Shown in pieces: positions 36,466 to 49,393 of a DNA stretch of 64,000 nt. The stretch spans positions 5,646,821 through 5,710,820 of the forward strand of contig OX439129.1 of the NCBI GenBank assembly GCA_949318235.1, written 5' to 3'. The position numbers and the translations under genes were made by a program. This DNA comes from Ecdyonurus torrentis (Eukaryota > Arthropoda > Insecta > Ephemeroptera > Heptageniidae). Positions within the stretch are counted from its first letter, which is position 1. Every line of letters begins with the position of its first letter. A model generated the notes under the pieces. It had not been told where the DNA came from. It worked only from the letters and a program-made list of their open reading frames with translations, and did not search any database.

Positions 36466-37267
36466 CTTTCAAATTTATCTCACCTAACCGCGATGGTTTA
36501 TTTTCCTTGCTATATTTCTTTCCTTTGATAATATATTCACATCAACCTGGTTTTTACTTGCTGAACAATTATAAAAACTTTTCTTCCTATGTATTACCTG
36601 ATCAACTGTACATGTTATGTTGTACTGGACTCTCATCTTAGGCTTGTTTACTTATAACTTTTACGCTACAACATCGAAATGTGGTGGACAACTCCGTGTT
36701 CACATCAGTCTTTCAGAACTGCTCCAAACTGTGTGTAACAAAACTTGCTCGGAATTAAAATTGTGCATTGATAAATATTTCAGATATTATTTTGATAGTG
36801 ATAAAATTTACAGGGTAGGATTGAGAAAACCAACAAGGGCCTTATCATAGTAAAGATATATTCTTACTAGCATATAGAAGTAGTAACCACGTCGGGCACA
36901 GCTCCGTGTGTGTTTGCCTTTGTCAGCCTTCTTCTCACTCCTAGAGATAAACTATAATGTAACTCAATCCTCTCCTTGTAATATTATCATATGTAACTGC
37001 CAGGCTTTGTTTTCTATAATTTAAATTATTTCTCATTGAGTCAGTTTTATATGTGATGGAGAACTAGCCTTTACTGCACGTCCCAGGGTAACAATTGAGG
37101 CGTTGTCATGGCAACACAACACTGGACTTTCAGCTTGCACGTGATTGGCTGCTGAGGGACAGTCCAGTCATGTGCTTGGCTGAGAGATGACAAAATTTGA
37201 AAGTTAATTGTCTGGTCTGGGCTCAGATGTCTTAAGTAAAGTCCCTAGAAAATAAAGTACTCTCACT

Positions 37268-37309
<42 letters not shown>

Positions 37310-37810
37310 TCAAGAGGTCACAATTGCCATTTAACTGCCAGTGATTCAAGTGAGGTTTTCAGTGAGAATACTTCATGTTTTGTAGGGACTTGGTGTTAAC
37401 AGACCTCTGTTAAAATATTTTACTTTTTTTTTACGTAACCATATTGAGTCATTTAAGTTTAAAAATTAGATTCCATATCTTTTTTATTATAACAGTAAAA
37501 TGTTAAATTTAATTTTTAATTTTTTGCTAGTCTGGTAAACATTGTGAATACAATGCACGACTCAATAATCTCAAAGTATTTGTAAATAATAATAATATTG
37601 ATAATCTTACAATTAGGCTCTGGCATTTATTTGGAAATATTGTTTTAATTTGAAAAAATCAAATGAACAAATTTTTATTATAAAAATTTGCTTAAATTTT
37701 GTAAAATGTAGGTAAGAACACCAATGATAATTAAATATGAACACCAATGATAGTTAAATATGCAGTTGCAGGAATAGTGTTTTCACTATACCCAGTTAAA
37801 TATGTCTTTG

Positions 37811-37852
<42 letters not shown>

Positions 37853-38444
37853 TATGCAATCGAACTTTGTATTTCAAGAAATTTCTTGGTTGAAATGCAT
37901 TTGTAATTGATGCTGGAGCAAATCATAAATATAATTTTTCAGTTTTGATGTTGTATATAAAGCTTGCAACTGCAAACCATAAATTGTAAATACATAATGT
38001 GTTTGTTGATAATGTAAAAGTCAAACTATACATGAAATATTATACTAGTTTTATTTTCTATAAAAATAAATTTCATAATTTTAGTCATAAAATGTGAGTG
38101 TTTTAATTGATTTGTCCTAATTGGGTTCTTCATTTGTCTGCTAGCCTTCTTGAAATTTTTGCAATAAAAGAAAAAAAATTCTGTAGCCTGTATAGAATTT
38201 GGAAGTTTTGCAAATTAAGGTATTAACATCACACAAATTCTTAATTTTAACAATGATGACAATTGAATCTTTTTTTGTAAATGTGATCATTTCTCTAGTG
38301 GCATTTCCTGACTTTAACAACTAATTAATGTATCGGGATTTTAAATTTGATGGTTCACTTCTAGCATAACCATATTAACCTGCCCAATTATACTGTATTA
38401 ACCTGCCCATTACCCTGCCTAACCTGCCTGGATAACCTTGTAAC

Positions 38445-38830
38445 CTGCCTGGGTGGTGTAGTGGTTAGCGTTCTCGTTTGGCATGCTGCAGGTTCAACGT
38501 TCAATACCAAGCTGGGTTGGCCTTGAAAGGGCAGCTTGTAAGAGTGGTGAAGTTTCAGTGTGTTTCAATGTGTACGTTGCCGCTGCAATACTTAGGTTGG
38601 CCGGGCAGTTTGACCACCTCTTGTCCATAGTGGCGAGTGCTGCCGTCGTAAGATTTGGTGGTCCGAGCTGCACAGGTCTGGTATTAGGAGCCCAGAGGAA
38701 TGTGGTGTTAAAGGGTAGAGCCTGTGGTCTGGTAAGCCACAGATCATTGTAAGCCCGCTTACTAGAAAGGATTTGTCCTGGCCTACCCCAGGCGTCATGA
38801 TAGTTATTATTATTATTTTTTTTTTTTACT
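38445..38830 (+). mobile_element. SINE with tRNA-like head
   Basis: The head GGTGGTGTAGTGGTTAGC contains an A box and is followed by a B-box-like GGTTCAACGTTC at 38491-38502. The body runs from GCAGTTTGACCACC (about 38604) through GGTGGTCCGAGCTGCACAGG and GGTCTGGTAAGCC to GGCGTCATGAT. The tail is (ATT)n then poly-T at 38806-38827. The body and 3' end match the 5S-headed SINE at 59152-59590 (opposite strand). Confidence 0.82.
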
Positions 38831-39295
38831 TATATCATATTTTTTAGCATGACTTTTATTAAATATGTTTTTGTTTTTTTAACTTTATGGTGCCTAAAGA
38901 CATTTTTTCAATCGAAATATAAAAAAAAAGACTGAAAGAGAGAGAGAGAGAGAGAAATGTTTTTTTTTTTTCATGTCAATTTTAGTTGTATTTGCTTAAA
39001 ACATGGATTAGTGTTGTTTATGATGATGGATTCGTTCACTTACTGGGGGTCTCCTCTGATTTTTTTTTTTCAAACGCATCTGATGATAAGTTTACCAATG
39101 TACCAAGTAATATTGTAATTAAATATTTAATATTTTCTCTAGCACGGCATCCCTGCTAGTGTAAGCTCATTATTCACCAGTTTTTACTAATCTATCTGAT
39201 TTTCTATAACAAATTTTAACATAAATTATTAATGAATAATGAGTATAATTTAAATGATTATATAAATCATCAAAAAGACTAAGAAAATATTTTTA

Positions 39296-39510
39296 GGGGA
39301 TAACTTTATTGCATATTTTAAAAAGAGACATCGCCTTGAATCGATAAATATGCGAATTTATAATTTTTGAGTTCTGTAAGTATTTCTAATTAAGTTTTGA
39401 AAGTCACGAAATGACATCACGGATGGTAACTTTTTTGTCTTCTTTTAGCGTATACAATAAATACAATAATAGCGTACAATAAATTATCACTTAATTAAGT
39501 TTTTTAGCCT
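39296..39510. repeat. Fold-back family, partial copy 2
   Basis: It contains GGGGATAACTTTATTGCATA, then CATCGCCTTGAATCGATAAA, and near its right end AATAAATTATCACTTAATTA. Decayed. Confidence 0.45.
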
Positions 39511-40616
39511 TCCTCATTACCATCGTCCAAGCCATGTTTATCCGAGGCCCAAACGTAAATTAAAATGTAAAAAAAAGTTGTACAATTACGTCATCAAAGT
39601 TTTTATAATTTAAAATATCTTAGCTGCATTAGCAATTAAGTCTTTAACGAAGACAAATACTGTATTTTTCAAAAATACAATTTATACAAAAATATATTTG
39701 ACAAAAACTAAAATGTTATTTGCTGAATTATACTTAATTTACCATATAGAAATGAATAGTAGATTAGCTACTTATTTATTGCAATTTAAGATAAAATTAA
39801 CCAAGTTATTATTGGCTATGCCAGAGCTAATGTAATTTTTCATTAAGTTTTTCGTCTCAAGAAAGGATAATACTTCAATAAAACAAAATCAAATTAACAT
39901 ACATATTTTTTATTTTTTATTATTTTGTGTTTACAATTAAAATTAAACTCCATTCACACATTTACTTATATATTTAACGCAAATATACATTTATGATTTT
40001 TTATTTGAAACTTCAGAATTAAGCTGATGACATCACACATATACCAAACTCAGAATAAAAATATTTAAAAAATATTTTTTTAATATTATTATTTTTATAT
40101 TTAATTATTATTTTTATTATAATTATGACATACTTACAATGCTCTACCCTGTATTAATTAATTAATTAATAATATAAATACATATTTAAATATTAAAAGG
40201 ATAAACTGTTAATTAAATAAGAAATAATTACAAAATTAAATTAAAATGGCATCAATATTATTATTATATTTATATAATTAATTTAAAATATGCTTTAATT
40301 TGCCTATGAACTATTTGGTCGATATCTTTACAGCCAAAAATAAAAATTATAGCCATTTGCTTTTGCTTGCTTTAAAAATACAACTTTTAACTTTTATATT
40401 ATTTTCTTTTCAGAAATAACAGAGTTATCTGATTTTTTTATTATTATTTTTGGAATTGAAAATATATTTTTGGACCCGTCAAAAACTAAAACTAAAAAAA
40501 AAGTACGTTTTGATATTAATTCTATGTTTGAAATAGTTTCATAATTAATGCTCAAGACTGAAAGAGAGGAAATAAATTGCACTTGATATATATATTATTG
40601 ACAATTAGGTATATAT

Positions 40617-40923
40617 ATATGGTGTATGCGCATGACGTCATATTTAATGCACTTGGGTGCCATACTGAAGTAGTGAATAACATTGCAACATAGAGACAAA
40701 CTTCGTTTTTGGCTTATATCTTCTTTGGGAAATCAGTTAATTTTTTTATATTATTAATATTTTTCCCATATACTTGAGATACTACAAATTAACAACATCA
40801 ATGCTCTCAAAAATATTGCTTCAGTATTTTTAAACTGGCAAAATGAGTTATTTCCCTATGCAGCCCATGTTATTGAGTGCTCCAACATGGCGTCGACTTT
40901 AACATGAGTACATACACCCTATA
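40617..40923. mobile_element. TATAGGGTGTATGC MITE copy
   Basis: Forward copy with GGTGTATGCGCATGACGTCA at the left and GTACATACACCCTATA at the right. About 307 bases, non-coding. Confidence 0.78.
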
Positions 40924-41186
40924 TAGAAAGTTATGTGCTAAATATACGTAGTTCTATTTTTAGTAACAACCAATTATACTTCATACTTAAACTGTATTTT
41001 AAAATTATTATTATTATTATGTTGAAAATTGATTTCACTTTAGAAAGATTAACATCGATCTGATACACTTACTTAATTATTTGTTATTGTTGTGAAACAG
41101 TTAACATTGAACATGTATTGTATGTAAATAGCCACGACACATAATAACATGCAAATATTTTTATATTTACAATGTTTTTTTATTTA

Positions 41187-41382
41187 ATGGAGGTTAGCGG
41201 TTTAAAAAATTTTAAAAATGTTCTATGCCATAATAAAACATGTCTAATATTTCTCATTTAAATTTCTCCAAAATCGATGGAGTAGTTTTCTCAAAAAGCT
41301 CAATTGTTTTTCCATATAAGTATAATGTTAAATTAGGGGACCCTTAGTTTTCCCCGTGCGCTAAACCGATAAGCTCCATTAT
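41187..41382. mobile_element. Short element with TAATGGAG termini, copy 2
   Basis: It starts AATGGAGGTTAGCGGTTTA and ends AAACCGATAAGCTCCATTAT. It contains TTAGGGGACCCTTAG and is in the opposite orientation to copy 1. Confidence 0.65.
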
Positions 41383-41714
41383 TATGTTCTGAAAGTTAAA
41401 AACAAAACTTTGAGCTGCAATATTTGTAGCTCTTGTTCTTATTTGACATTTAAATAAATGAACAATCAAGTATTAGTTAAAATTTGGAATAAAAGCAAAG
41501 AGGTTTTTGATTCTAGATTTATGTTCGTTGAGGACGTGATTTAGCTTATCTATATAAGCTCCTGAACTTATTTTCTGTCTGCTGAAATTTACACAGTTTA
41601 AATATTTTTTAACATCTTTAATAATATTTTGTAAGTTAGTCACTTAAATATTATGCCCTTGAAGACACTCGCAATAAAAGGACCAAGACAAATTTACGAG
41701 GTCATTTTATTTCA

Positions 41715-41895
41715 TGTATTTTAAATGAGAGAGAGAGAGGACATTGTCCTGAATCGCGATTGATATGTGAGTTTCTAATTTTTGAGTTCATTAAGTTTTT
41801 TGTAATTATTTTTTGCAAATGGACTCTCAAATTAGAAATTCACATATCAATTGATCCAGGACGATGTCGACTTTAAGAATATGCAATAAAATTGC
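41715..41895. repeat. Fold-back family, copy 3
   Basis: The left arm CATTGTCCTGAATCGCGATT and the right arm TTGATCCAGGACGATGTCGA, with an inner pair AATTAGAAATTCACATATCA, lie around a short loop. The right end is AGAATATGCAATAAAATT. Confidence 0.55.
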
Positions 41896-42527
41896 ACTGT
41901 ATTATTATTTTTTTTATTATTTTTTAGTATTCCTTATATTTATATTTGAAATTTAACGTTTAATCTCCGACGTGACGAAACTTCTTCCTCTAGCTCTCTT
42001 TTTTTTTTTTTTTTTGTTTGTTTGTTTGTTTGTTTGTTAATATATTGTTATTTATTATTATTCAATAGTTTTTTCAACATTACAGCATAAGTTTTATTGT
42101 CTTCAATATAACATGTGCACTCAAATCAATTTGCCCATCGGTTATGTGGGGACAAATACATATGCATGGTGAGCATATATATAGGGCGTCCTATTTTTCC
42201 CCACATAACGAAATGGAAAAATTTATTTGAAATTTAGTACACATGCTATTGTTATACTGAAATTTTGAAGGAAAAAAAAAAAAGAAGAAGAAGAAGTTCC
42301 GTCACATCTGAGGTGAATTGTTAAACAATTGTAATTAATTTAAAAATACTCATAGCTATGTATGACTTTTAAGCGTTAAAGTAAAATATATATTTAGTTA
42401 TATAACGATAGTTCAGGAGCTTCATATTAAATATTAAGCAAAAACTTTGGTATCGACTTGACTTGACTGATTATATATTGTCCTGTTATAAAACAATTAA
42501 TTAAAATCAAAAGGTGAGAACAAATGT

Positions 42528-43692
42528 TCAGATGTTGGTGATTGCAGCTGCTGCTCGCAGGTCTCCTCCACTTTCCATGGCCTTGAGTCGCGCAACCACC
42601 TGCGCATGTTCCTCGAGCAGTCGCGCGAACTCGCTCTTCCGTGTCTCCACTTCACCCTGCGCAACAAACACAAAATACAGCTTGGTATTAATTAATTTGC
42701 AAATTATACTACGAAACAAAGCACAGTGATTTACTTTGCAAGTTATGCCATATTGCATTACATATATTTCAATTGATTTACAAATGTAATGGTTTATTTC
42801 ACTTTTTATCTCCCACATATAAAAAAAAAGTAATAAAAATTTAAAATAAAAAAGTTAATTGGAGCTTGAATTCAAGAAATTTATCAAAATAACAAATTTT
42901 GATAAATAAAAAGTCAAAAAATTAAGTAAAAATTATCTTAAAAAAGTAACGCGTTAATGTTACTAACTCGTTACTGCTACCATAAAGTAATGGCGTTATA
43001 TACTTGTAACGACGTTACTGCCCCTAGTCTGTATCTGCATATATTACGCTTATCTGCAATGCTAAAGATTAAGGGAGTAGGGGACCGATGTCGGCCATTA
43101 GAGTCAAACTTTTCTCGTCCAAAAAATTTGAAATTTTGCACAATGATACTTCAGCTTGAGACAATTTCAAATATACAAAAATTTTGGGGGGGTCACCGTG
43201 AAAATTAATTTTATATGATTTTTTGAAATGTTAAGCCCATAAGGCCCAATGTTAATTTCAATAATTTTTTTCTTTTTTTCGGGACGGTCAAACATCATGA
43301 AATTTTTATCACGGCTAGGTGTAACCCTTAGCTACACAATGACACCAAATTTAGACCAAAAACACTTGTAGTTTTTGAGATACTCCCTTAATCTAAATCT
43401 AATCTTCTACTTGGTGAGACTTGCTGATGTGTACCTTGATCTGCCTCAGTCTCTCGTCAGACTTTTGCTTGGTGAGAAGTCTCGCGCAGTCAGGCTGCAG
43501 GATGGCCGCAGTCTCGGCATCAGCCTCGGTCAAGGACGCAGCTGAGGGGTTGCGGGCGAGAGGTGGTCGCTCTGGTGTGAGGCTCTCGTCACAACTGGCG
43601 GGGGTCACGGCTCCCGGAGAACACTCAGCATCATCTACGTCATCCACGACGATACTGGGGGCAGGCAGGGGCGCAGAGTCACACCGGGGCAT
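42528..43692 (-). CDS. Unrecognised coiled-coil protein, last two exons
   Basis: The upstream exon is 43692-43435, and possibly extends a little further right, since CAG precedes TGTACCATG. It ends at a donor, AAG followed by GTACAC. The last exon is 42656-42528, with acceptor TTGCGCAG and stop TGA. They join in phase 0 to 128 residues counted from the Met at 43692. The first 65 residues are acidic and rich in Ser, Pro and Ala (for example SLTPERPPLARNPS) and look disordered. Residues 70-115 form a charged amphipathic helix with KSDERLRQIKGEVETRKSEF across the splice junction, then LLEEHAQVVARLKAME. Codon use is GC-rich compared with the surroundings, which supports real coding. I do not recognise the family. 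The Met may be internal, with more exons to the right. A TIR element lies 40 bases past the donor. Confidence 0.68.
43066..43394. mobile_element. MITE with AGATTAAGGGAGTA termini
   Basis: Fourteen-base perfect inverted termini (AGATTAAGGGAGTA and TACTCCCTTAATCT) enclose about 300 bases with no coding frame. TA occurs near each edge. The element sits in the intron of the minus-strand coiled-coil gene, ending 40 bases from its exon. Confidence 0.72.
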
Positions 43693-43909
43693 GGTACACT
43701 GATACACATATATGAGCGGTTACTGTGCCAAGCAAACTTACATGTAAGGCAGTGCATAGGATTAGGAGTCAGGAATACAGGTACAGACATGCAGCAAACA
43801 TATAGTGGGATTATATATCTATATCTAACAACCATGGTATTAAAATATATAATATATATTTAAAAATAAAAATATTACTTACGTATTTTATTTTTGAACG
43901 TAAAGTAAT

Positions 43910-44130
43910 AAGGGCATTACGAAAAAAAAGTAGCTAAAGAGTTTACTATTTAATTTTTTTTAATAAATTTATTAGATATACACAACGTTTTTTAAGGTAT
44001 AAAGATCTAAACATTTACCGCTGAAGAAATAACGTTTATACTGACAAGTTACTGTTTAAACTTTTGTCAAGCAAGTTATTGGTTTGTACTGAAGAGTTAC
44101 ATCTATATGTAACTGAATAATTTGTTACAT
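43910..44130. repeat. Dispersed AT-rich repeat, copy 2 of 3
   Basis: Same block order as 9613-9830, including ACAAGTTACTGTTTAAACTT and GAAGAGTTACATCTATATGT. Confidence 0.6.
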
Positions 44131-44658
44131 TTATATTTCCCGTGATGACAAAAATAGTCTTACATTTTAATAATATATAAGAGTATATATTTTGTTTACA
44201 AAATATTGCCATATCGTACGGTGTATATCATATTGTATGTATTTATGTGGTTTTAAATTAAGAGCAATACTTTTTTATCATACAAAGTATAGTATAAGGA
44301 AGGACAAAGAAAATAAGCAAATAAGCTACAAAAATATACAGTACGTTTAATACAGTAAAAAAAAAAATAGAGAAGCTACAAATGATAATATAAATAATAA
44401 TTATATTGATAAGGACGCGCGGGGTACAACACAAGGAAGTTTATTGCAATAATACAATATTGTATTTTGTTCTAATTGCTGCGGATATTGGAATATCAAC
44501 CCACACGAGGAAACATAATTATAAAGCACGCTTGAAATTGTTATTGGAGGAACACGTGAGGTTCAAGCACATAATTATAAACAATAAGATTGATACATAA
44601 TATACTGTAGCCCTATATACATATGTATTACTCATATAGCTCATTTGCTTACATAATA

Positions 44659-45056
<398 letters not shown>

Positions 45057-45200
45057 CCCTGAAGTTTAGTAATATGTAAAGTTCAAAACTTCCCACACTC
45101 AATGTCATTACAATGTGGTGTGGCCAATATTAAGAACACCTCGTATTGCGTATTATGTATATGTATGCTGCAAGCGTGTATCATAGCAACCAAACCACAC

Positions 45201-45300
<100 letters not shown>

Positions 45301-45762
45301 CAAAACTTAAAATAAAAACTTTGATACACACATCCACTTTCCTAAATTGTCTTTTAATAGTAATTAAAAAAAATGTTCAGCTGGACAAAACATACAATTA
45401 GTACTCTTTTTTTTAGGTGCATTAATTTGTAAAGAAAGACCTTCCGTCCACTTTACATGTCCAACTGGAGATTTAGGTGTGTGTGTGTTTTTATAACCTT
45501 ATGGGAAAATGACAATCATTATTATATGTAGAAAAATTATAAATAGATTTAATTGTGCAAGGGAAATAATATTAAAATAATAGGATGGAAGCAATTATGA
45601 TTGCATATAAATGTAGCAATGAAATGACGTTTATTTTTATCGATAGAGGATACTGCAGTTGCAATGTATGGTCGGTCGTTGGACATGCAGCTGTTTTTTC
45701 ATATTATATAGCTTTGCAAGCCTTCATAGAACATTTATTTCATGCTCTCAAATTTGGTGTAT

Positions 45763-45816
<54 letters not shown>

Positions 45817-45880
45817 GTTATAAAAACAGTATGAAGAGCAACGTGCTCAAGAGATCTCCGAAATAGTACATGTGAAAACA

Positions 45881-46390
45881 CAGTGTTGGGGTCAAACACC
45901 ATCTTAGTCGTAAACAAACCGATCACGAACACTTAAAATTATCTCGAACACGATCCGAACTCGAACATTTCGAACTTTTTGCAAAGTCGAACACTTCACG
46001 AACTGATCGATCAAACTGTTCGTAAGTGTCCTAATATGCCATTTAAAAATTATACTTTAAAAATAAGCAAACTTTTTTGTTTTTATTTTTTATTTAAACA
46101 TATTTTTATGTATAATTAATAAAAATGGTTTAAAATACTTTTATTTTACTTATTCAACAATTTTTCATGATTATTTTTAATAATTTAAAGTTTTGAACAC
46201 CTAAAACTTAATTGCAAAAAAGTTCGACTTTGTGTTCGAAATTTCGAACTCTCAGCAGTGAAAATGGTGTTCGTTCGTCGAACACGAACTCGAACACCTC
46301 AAAAAATCCAAACGAGCTCGCACACGAACTGTTCGAGTTCGTGTGCTGTTCGAAAAATGTTCGACGTCGCACTCGAACACCCCAAGACTG
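45881..46390. mobile_element. hAT-like non-autonomous element with TTCGAACA-type repeats
   Basis: The ends CAGTGTTGGGGTCAAACACC and GAACACCCCAAGACTG are imperfect inverted repeats of the CAGTGTTG type common in hAT elements. Many CGAACAC-type short repeats occupy both flanks and the middle is AT-rich. The possible 8-base target duplication (GTGAAAAC versus GTCAAAAA) is imperfect. Confidence 0.6.
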
Positions 46391-46909
46391 GTCAAAAACA
46401 TGTCTGCGGTTAATTTTTTTTTTACCTCATTCAATATTTGAATAGATAAGAAATATTAAATTAATATACCATTTTTAAATCTTAAAAAGATTATTATTCC
46501 AAAAAATTATATTATGCTATAGATATTAAAAACTTATTAATTATTAACCTAAAGGACATTGGCCTCAAACGTAAAAAAAAAACAAAAAAACATAAACATC
46601 ATGAGATGGGACCTTCATTCATACACATATTGTTTCCCTCAACCCTTTCATAGACTGGGGTTAAAAAAAACCTGTAAAGTAGGCAACTTTTGGACTTCAT
46701 GACGTCATCAATCCCGAATGTACATACAATAGAATGTGCATCGCCTACTTGGGGAGTTGTCTCCCCAGTATGTGAGAGTAATGGTGAAGGGATATAAGAG
46801 GGTATGTGTATATTAAGTGTGTATTATTATACATAATTTTGTACTATTATTCTCATTCTAAGGTTTATATTTGAGTTTTTTTTTTTTTATACATACAAAT
46901 GATCAAAAA

Positions 46910-47200
46910 TGTGGAGGCATAATTTCTTTTTTTTTTTTAGGTGTTTTGCAAACCGATACAATTAAGGATATCCATTAAAAAAATTATAGACAAAATTCTA
47001 TGGCGTAAAACAAGTAAAAGTATGTCTAGTATTTCTCATTTAAATATCTCCGACATCAGTAAAGTAGTTTTATCAAAAATCGAAAAAAAAAAAAAAAAAA
47101 AAAAAAAAACGCCTTTCCTGCTCATATAAGCGTAATTAAATTAGGGGATCCTTAGCTTGCCCCGCGTTTCCCCGCGCGCTAAACCGATAACCTCCATACA
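46910..47200. mobile_element. Short element with TAATGGAG termini, copy 3
   Basis: It shares GTCTAGTATTTCTCATTTAA and the end block TTAGGGGATCCTTAGC to AAACCGATAACCTCCATA with copy 2. A poly-A run at 47085-47109 interrupts it, and the left end is degraded. Confidence 0.58.
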
Positions 47201-47626
47201 ATAAAATACCCAAAGAATGACCTACTATTTTTTTTCTCCCTATCTGTTAGTGTATATAGAAACAAAAGTAACTAATTAAAATTACAATTAATTTGCTAAA
47301 CATTATAATAACAATCATTAAAACACTCACTGGATGTTTACTTTCAACATTTACGTATTGTCTCACAAAATCATAATATGTATAGAACTATGCATATTTC
47401 AATAACATACAACTTATTATTTAGTAGAATTATTTGGATGATAAAATTATTCGACACGACGACACTAGCACTGGAAAAAACTAAGAAAGAAGTTACTAAA
47501 ATTTTAAATATATAAAGAAATGTGTGAAGTTTTTTCTGTGACATTGATGATATTGATCAAGGACGATATTTTATAGTCATGTGATAAGTGCATGTCACTT
47601 TATCAACTTTTGCTGAGAAATTATAC

Positions 47627-47629
<3 letters not shown>

Positions 47630-47690
<61 letters not shown>
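47630..47690. repeat. (GA)n microsatellite
   Basis: About 30 GA units. Confidence 0.94.
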
Positions 47691-47691
<1 letters not shown>

Positions 47692-48056
47692 GAAGAGGTC
47701 AATTTATTTAGTGCGCACTTGTGACATCATTTCAATCACAAAATATTTTATCAACTGTTCTAAATTTAGAAAAACACTCACTTACTTTCAGTTCGTCATA
47801 ATCTCACATACATACGTCATGCAAATTTAACACTAAATTTAATTTTAAATAAATATCAAAAAAATCAGTAATTTTCATTTCATGACGCACGTATACAGTA
47901 AAAGTTACATTTTTTTTTTTAAGTGCTTTTTATATTTGCGTAAAATTACTTTAAATAATTTATCGTTCTCTTTAAAAAGTCTACATGATATTTTAAATAT
48001 GAAATACAAAATATATATATAGTTCAATTTGTCCTTCTACTTTTAACTTTGACATC

Positions 48057-48233
48057 CAGGGTCGGACTGACAATCAAGGGGCCTCGTCCGCAAAAGGGGT
48101 GTAACACCCTCTTCAGGGGCCACAAAGGGGGTGTAACACCCTAGTTACGCCCCTTTTTGGGCCTTAGGGGCCTCCAAACAGGGGGGGCCACGTCCGCAAT
48201 TGCGGACTTGCTCTTATGGCCAGTCCGAGCCTG
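48057..48233. mobile_element. GC-rich MITE with CAGGGTCGGACTG termini
   Basis: CAGGGTCGGACTG at the left and CAGTCCGAGCCTG at the right bound a GC-rich interior with two GGGGTGTAACACCCT hairpins and a TCCGCAATTGCGGA palindrome. It stands out sharply from its AT-rich surroundings. Confidence 0.68.
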
Positions 48234-48614
48234 TATGACATCGGAACCAATTTTCAACCCAGGTTAACGGACATTCACACAATATTTGAATTATTTTACT
48301 TGTAGTGATTTGTCTATATTTGACATTGTCAATGACTCCGACTCCAATGTAACGATTACTAAAGCTACATTTTAATATTTTAATGTTAATGTGGAAGTGA
48401 AGTGCTCTTTATTTTATAGCACTATAGTTTAGAAACTAATGATGATCGATTACAGTGTATTTTGTGTACTGCCAACTGAGCGGGTGTAAAATTGTATTTG
48501 GCTAAAAATAAATAAATAAAATTATTTTGTGAATGATGATGCAATAATTGTTTAAATATGAATGCAGAAGATACAAAAAAAAATGAAGGGTGCATGTTAT
48601 TTAATTTCATATTA

Positions 48615-48895
48615 TCAAGAGCGCATTGTCCTGAATCGATTGATCCGCGAATGTCAAATTTTTGTTTTTAAGTATTTTTAATTAATTTTTGAAATTTGAA
48701 AAATGACCGAACGGTTGGTAACTTATGCATCTTGGGATAGGAAACATTACCACCCGCACCCGTGACGTCATTTTGAGACTTTCAAAAAAAATAGTTAAAA
48801 ATACTTAATGTACTCAAGAATTAAAAATTAAAACATATCTTGATTCAAGACACTTTTATCTTTTAGAATATGCTATAAAATTATCCCTAAAAAGT
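48615..48895. repeat. Fold-back family with GGGATAATTTTAT and CCTGAATCGAT blocks, copy 1
   Basis: The left block CATTGTCCTGAATCGATTGA and the right block ATATCTTGATTCAAGACAC are inverted relatives; TTAGAATATGCTATAAAATT closes the right end. Related sequences are at 39296-39510 and 41700-41895. Confidence 0.55.
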
Positions 48896-49299
48896 AATCT
48901 TCCTCATTAAAGTAAATAAATTAAAATTATAAAAGTAAAAGTAAGTTCGTCATCTTCTACTTTCAGTAAAAAAATGTAGAAGTTTTTTACTGATGCATAA
49001 TAATATACGTAAAATTTATTTCATGCCATTAACGTTGAAATGGAACTTTATTGGGTTATATACAGCTTTTTTTTTTATCTTTTTTTTTATTATTGTTTTC
49101 AAAAAGAAGAAGAAAAAACTAATGGAATGTCTTTTTGTTTCGTTTGTTACACGAAAGCTTTATTATTTTTATTTCCTCGAAATAATATCTTGACATAAAC
49201 AAGACAAGGAAAGAAGAATGAATAAATTTCACTGCATGGATTTCTCACATACACGCAATGTCATGTAAATGTTTTTAGTATGTATATACGTATACTGCA

Positions 49300-49300
<1 letters not shown>

Positions 49301-49388
<88 letters not shown>
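49301..49388. repeat. (AT)n microsatellite
   Basis: About 44 AT units. Confidence 0.95.

Positions 49389-49393
<5 letters not shown>

Larger units (their letters stand above)
35847..42527. other. Intergenic region between TMEM192 and the convergent coiled-coil gene
   Basis: It contains the hairpin MITE (36272-36465), a 40-base poly-T (37269-37308) and a poly-A (37815-37850), the tRNA-headed SINE, one TATAGGGTGTATGC MITE and two smaller repeats. TMEM192 polyadenylation candidates include AATAAA near 36086. The rest is AT-rich unique-looking DNA without coding features. Confidence 0.55.
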
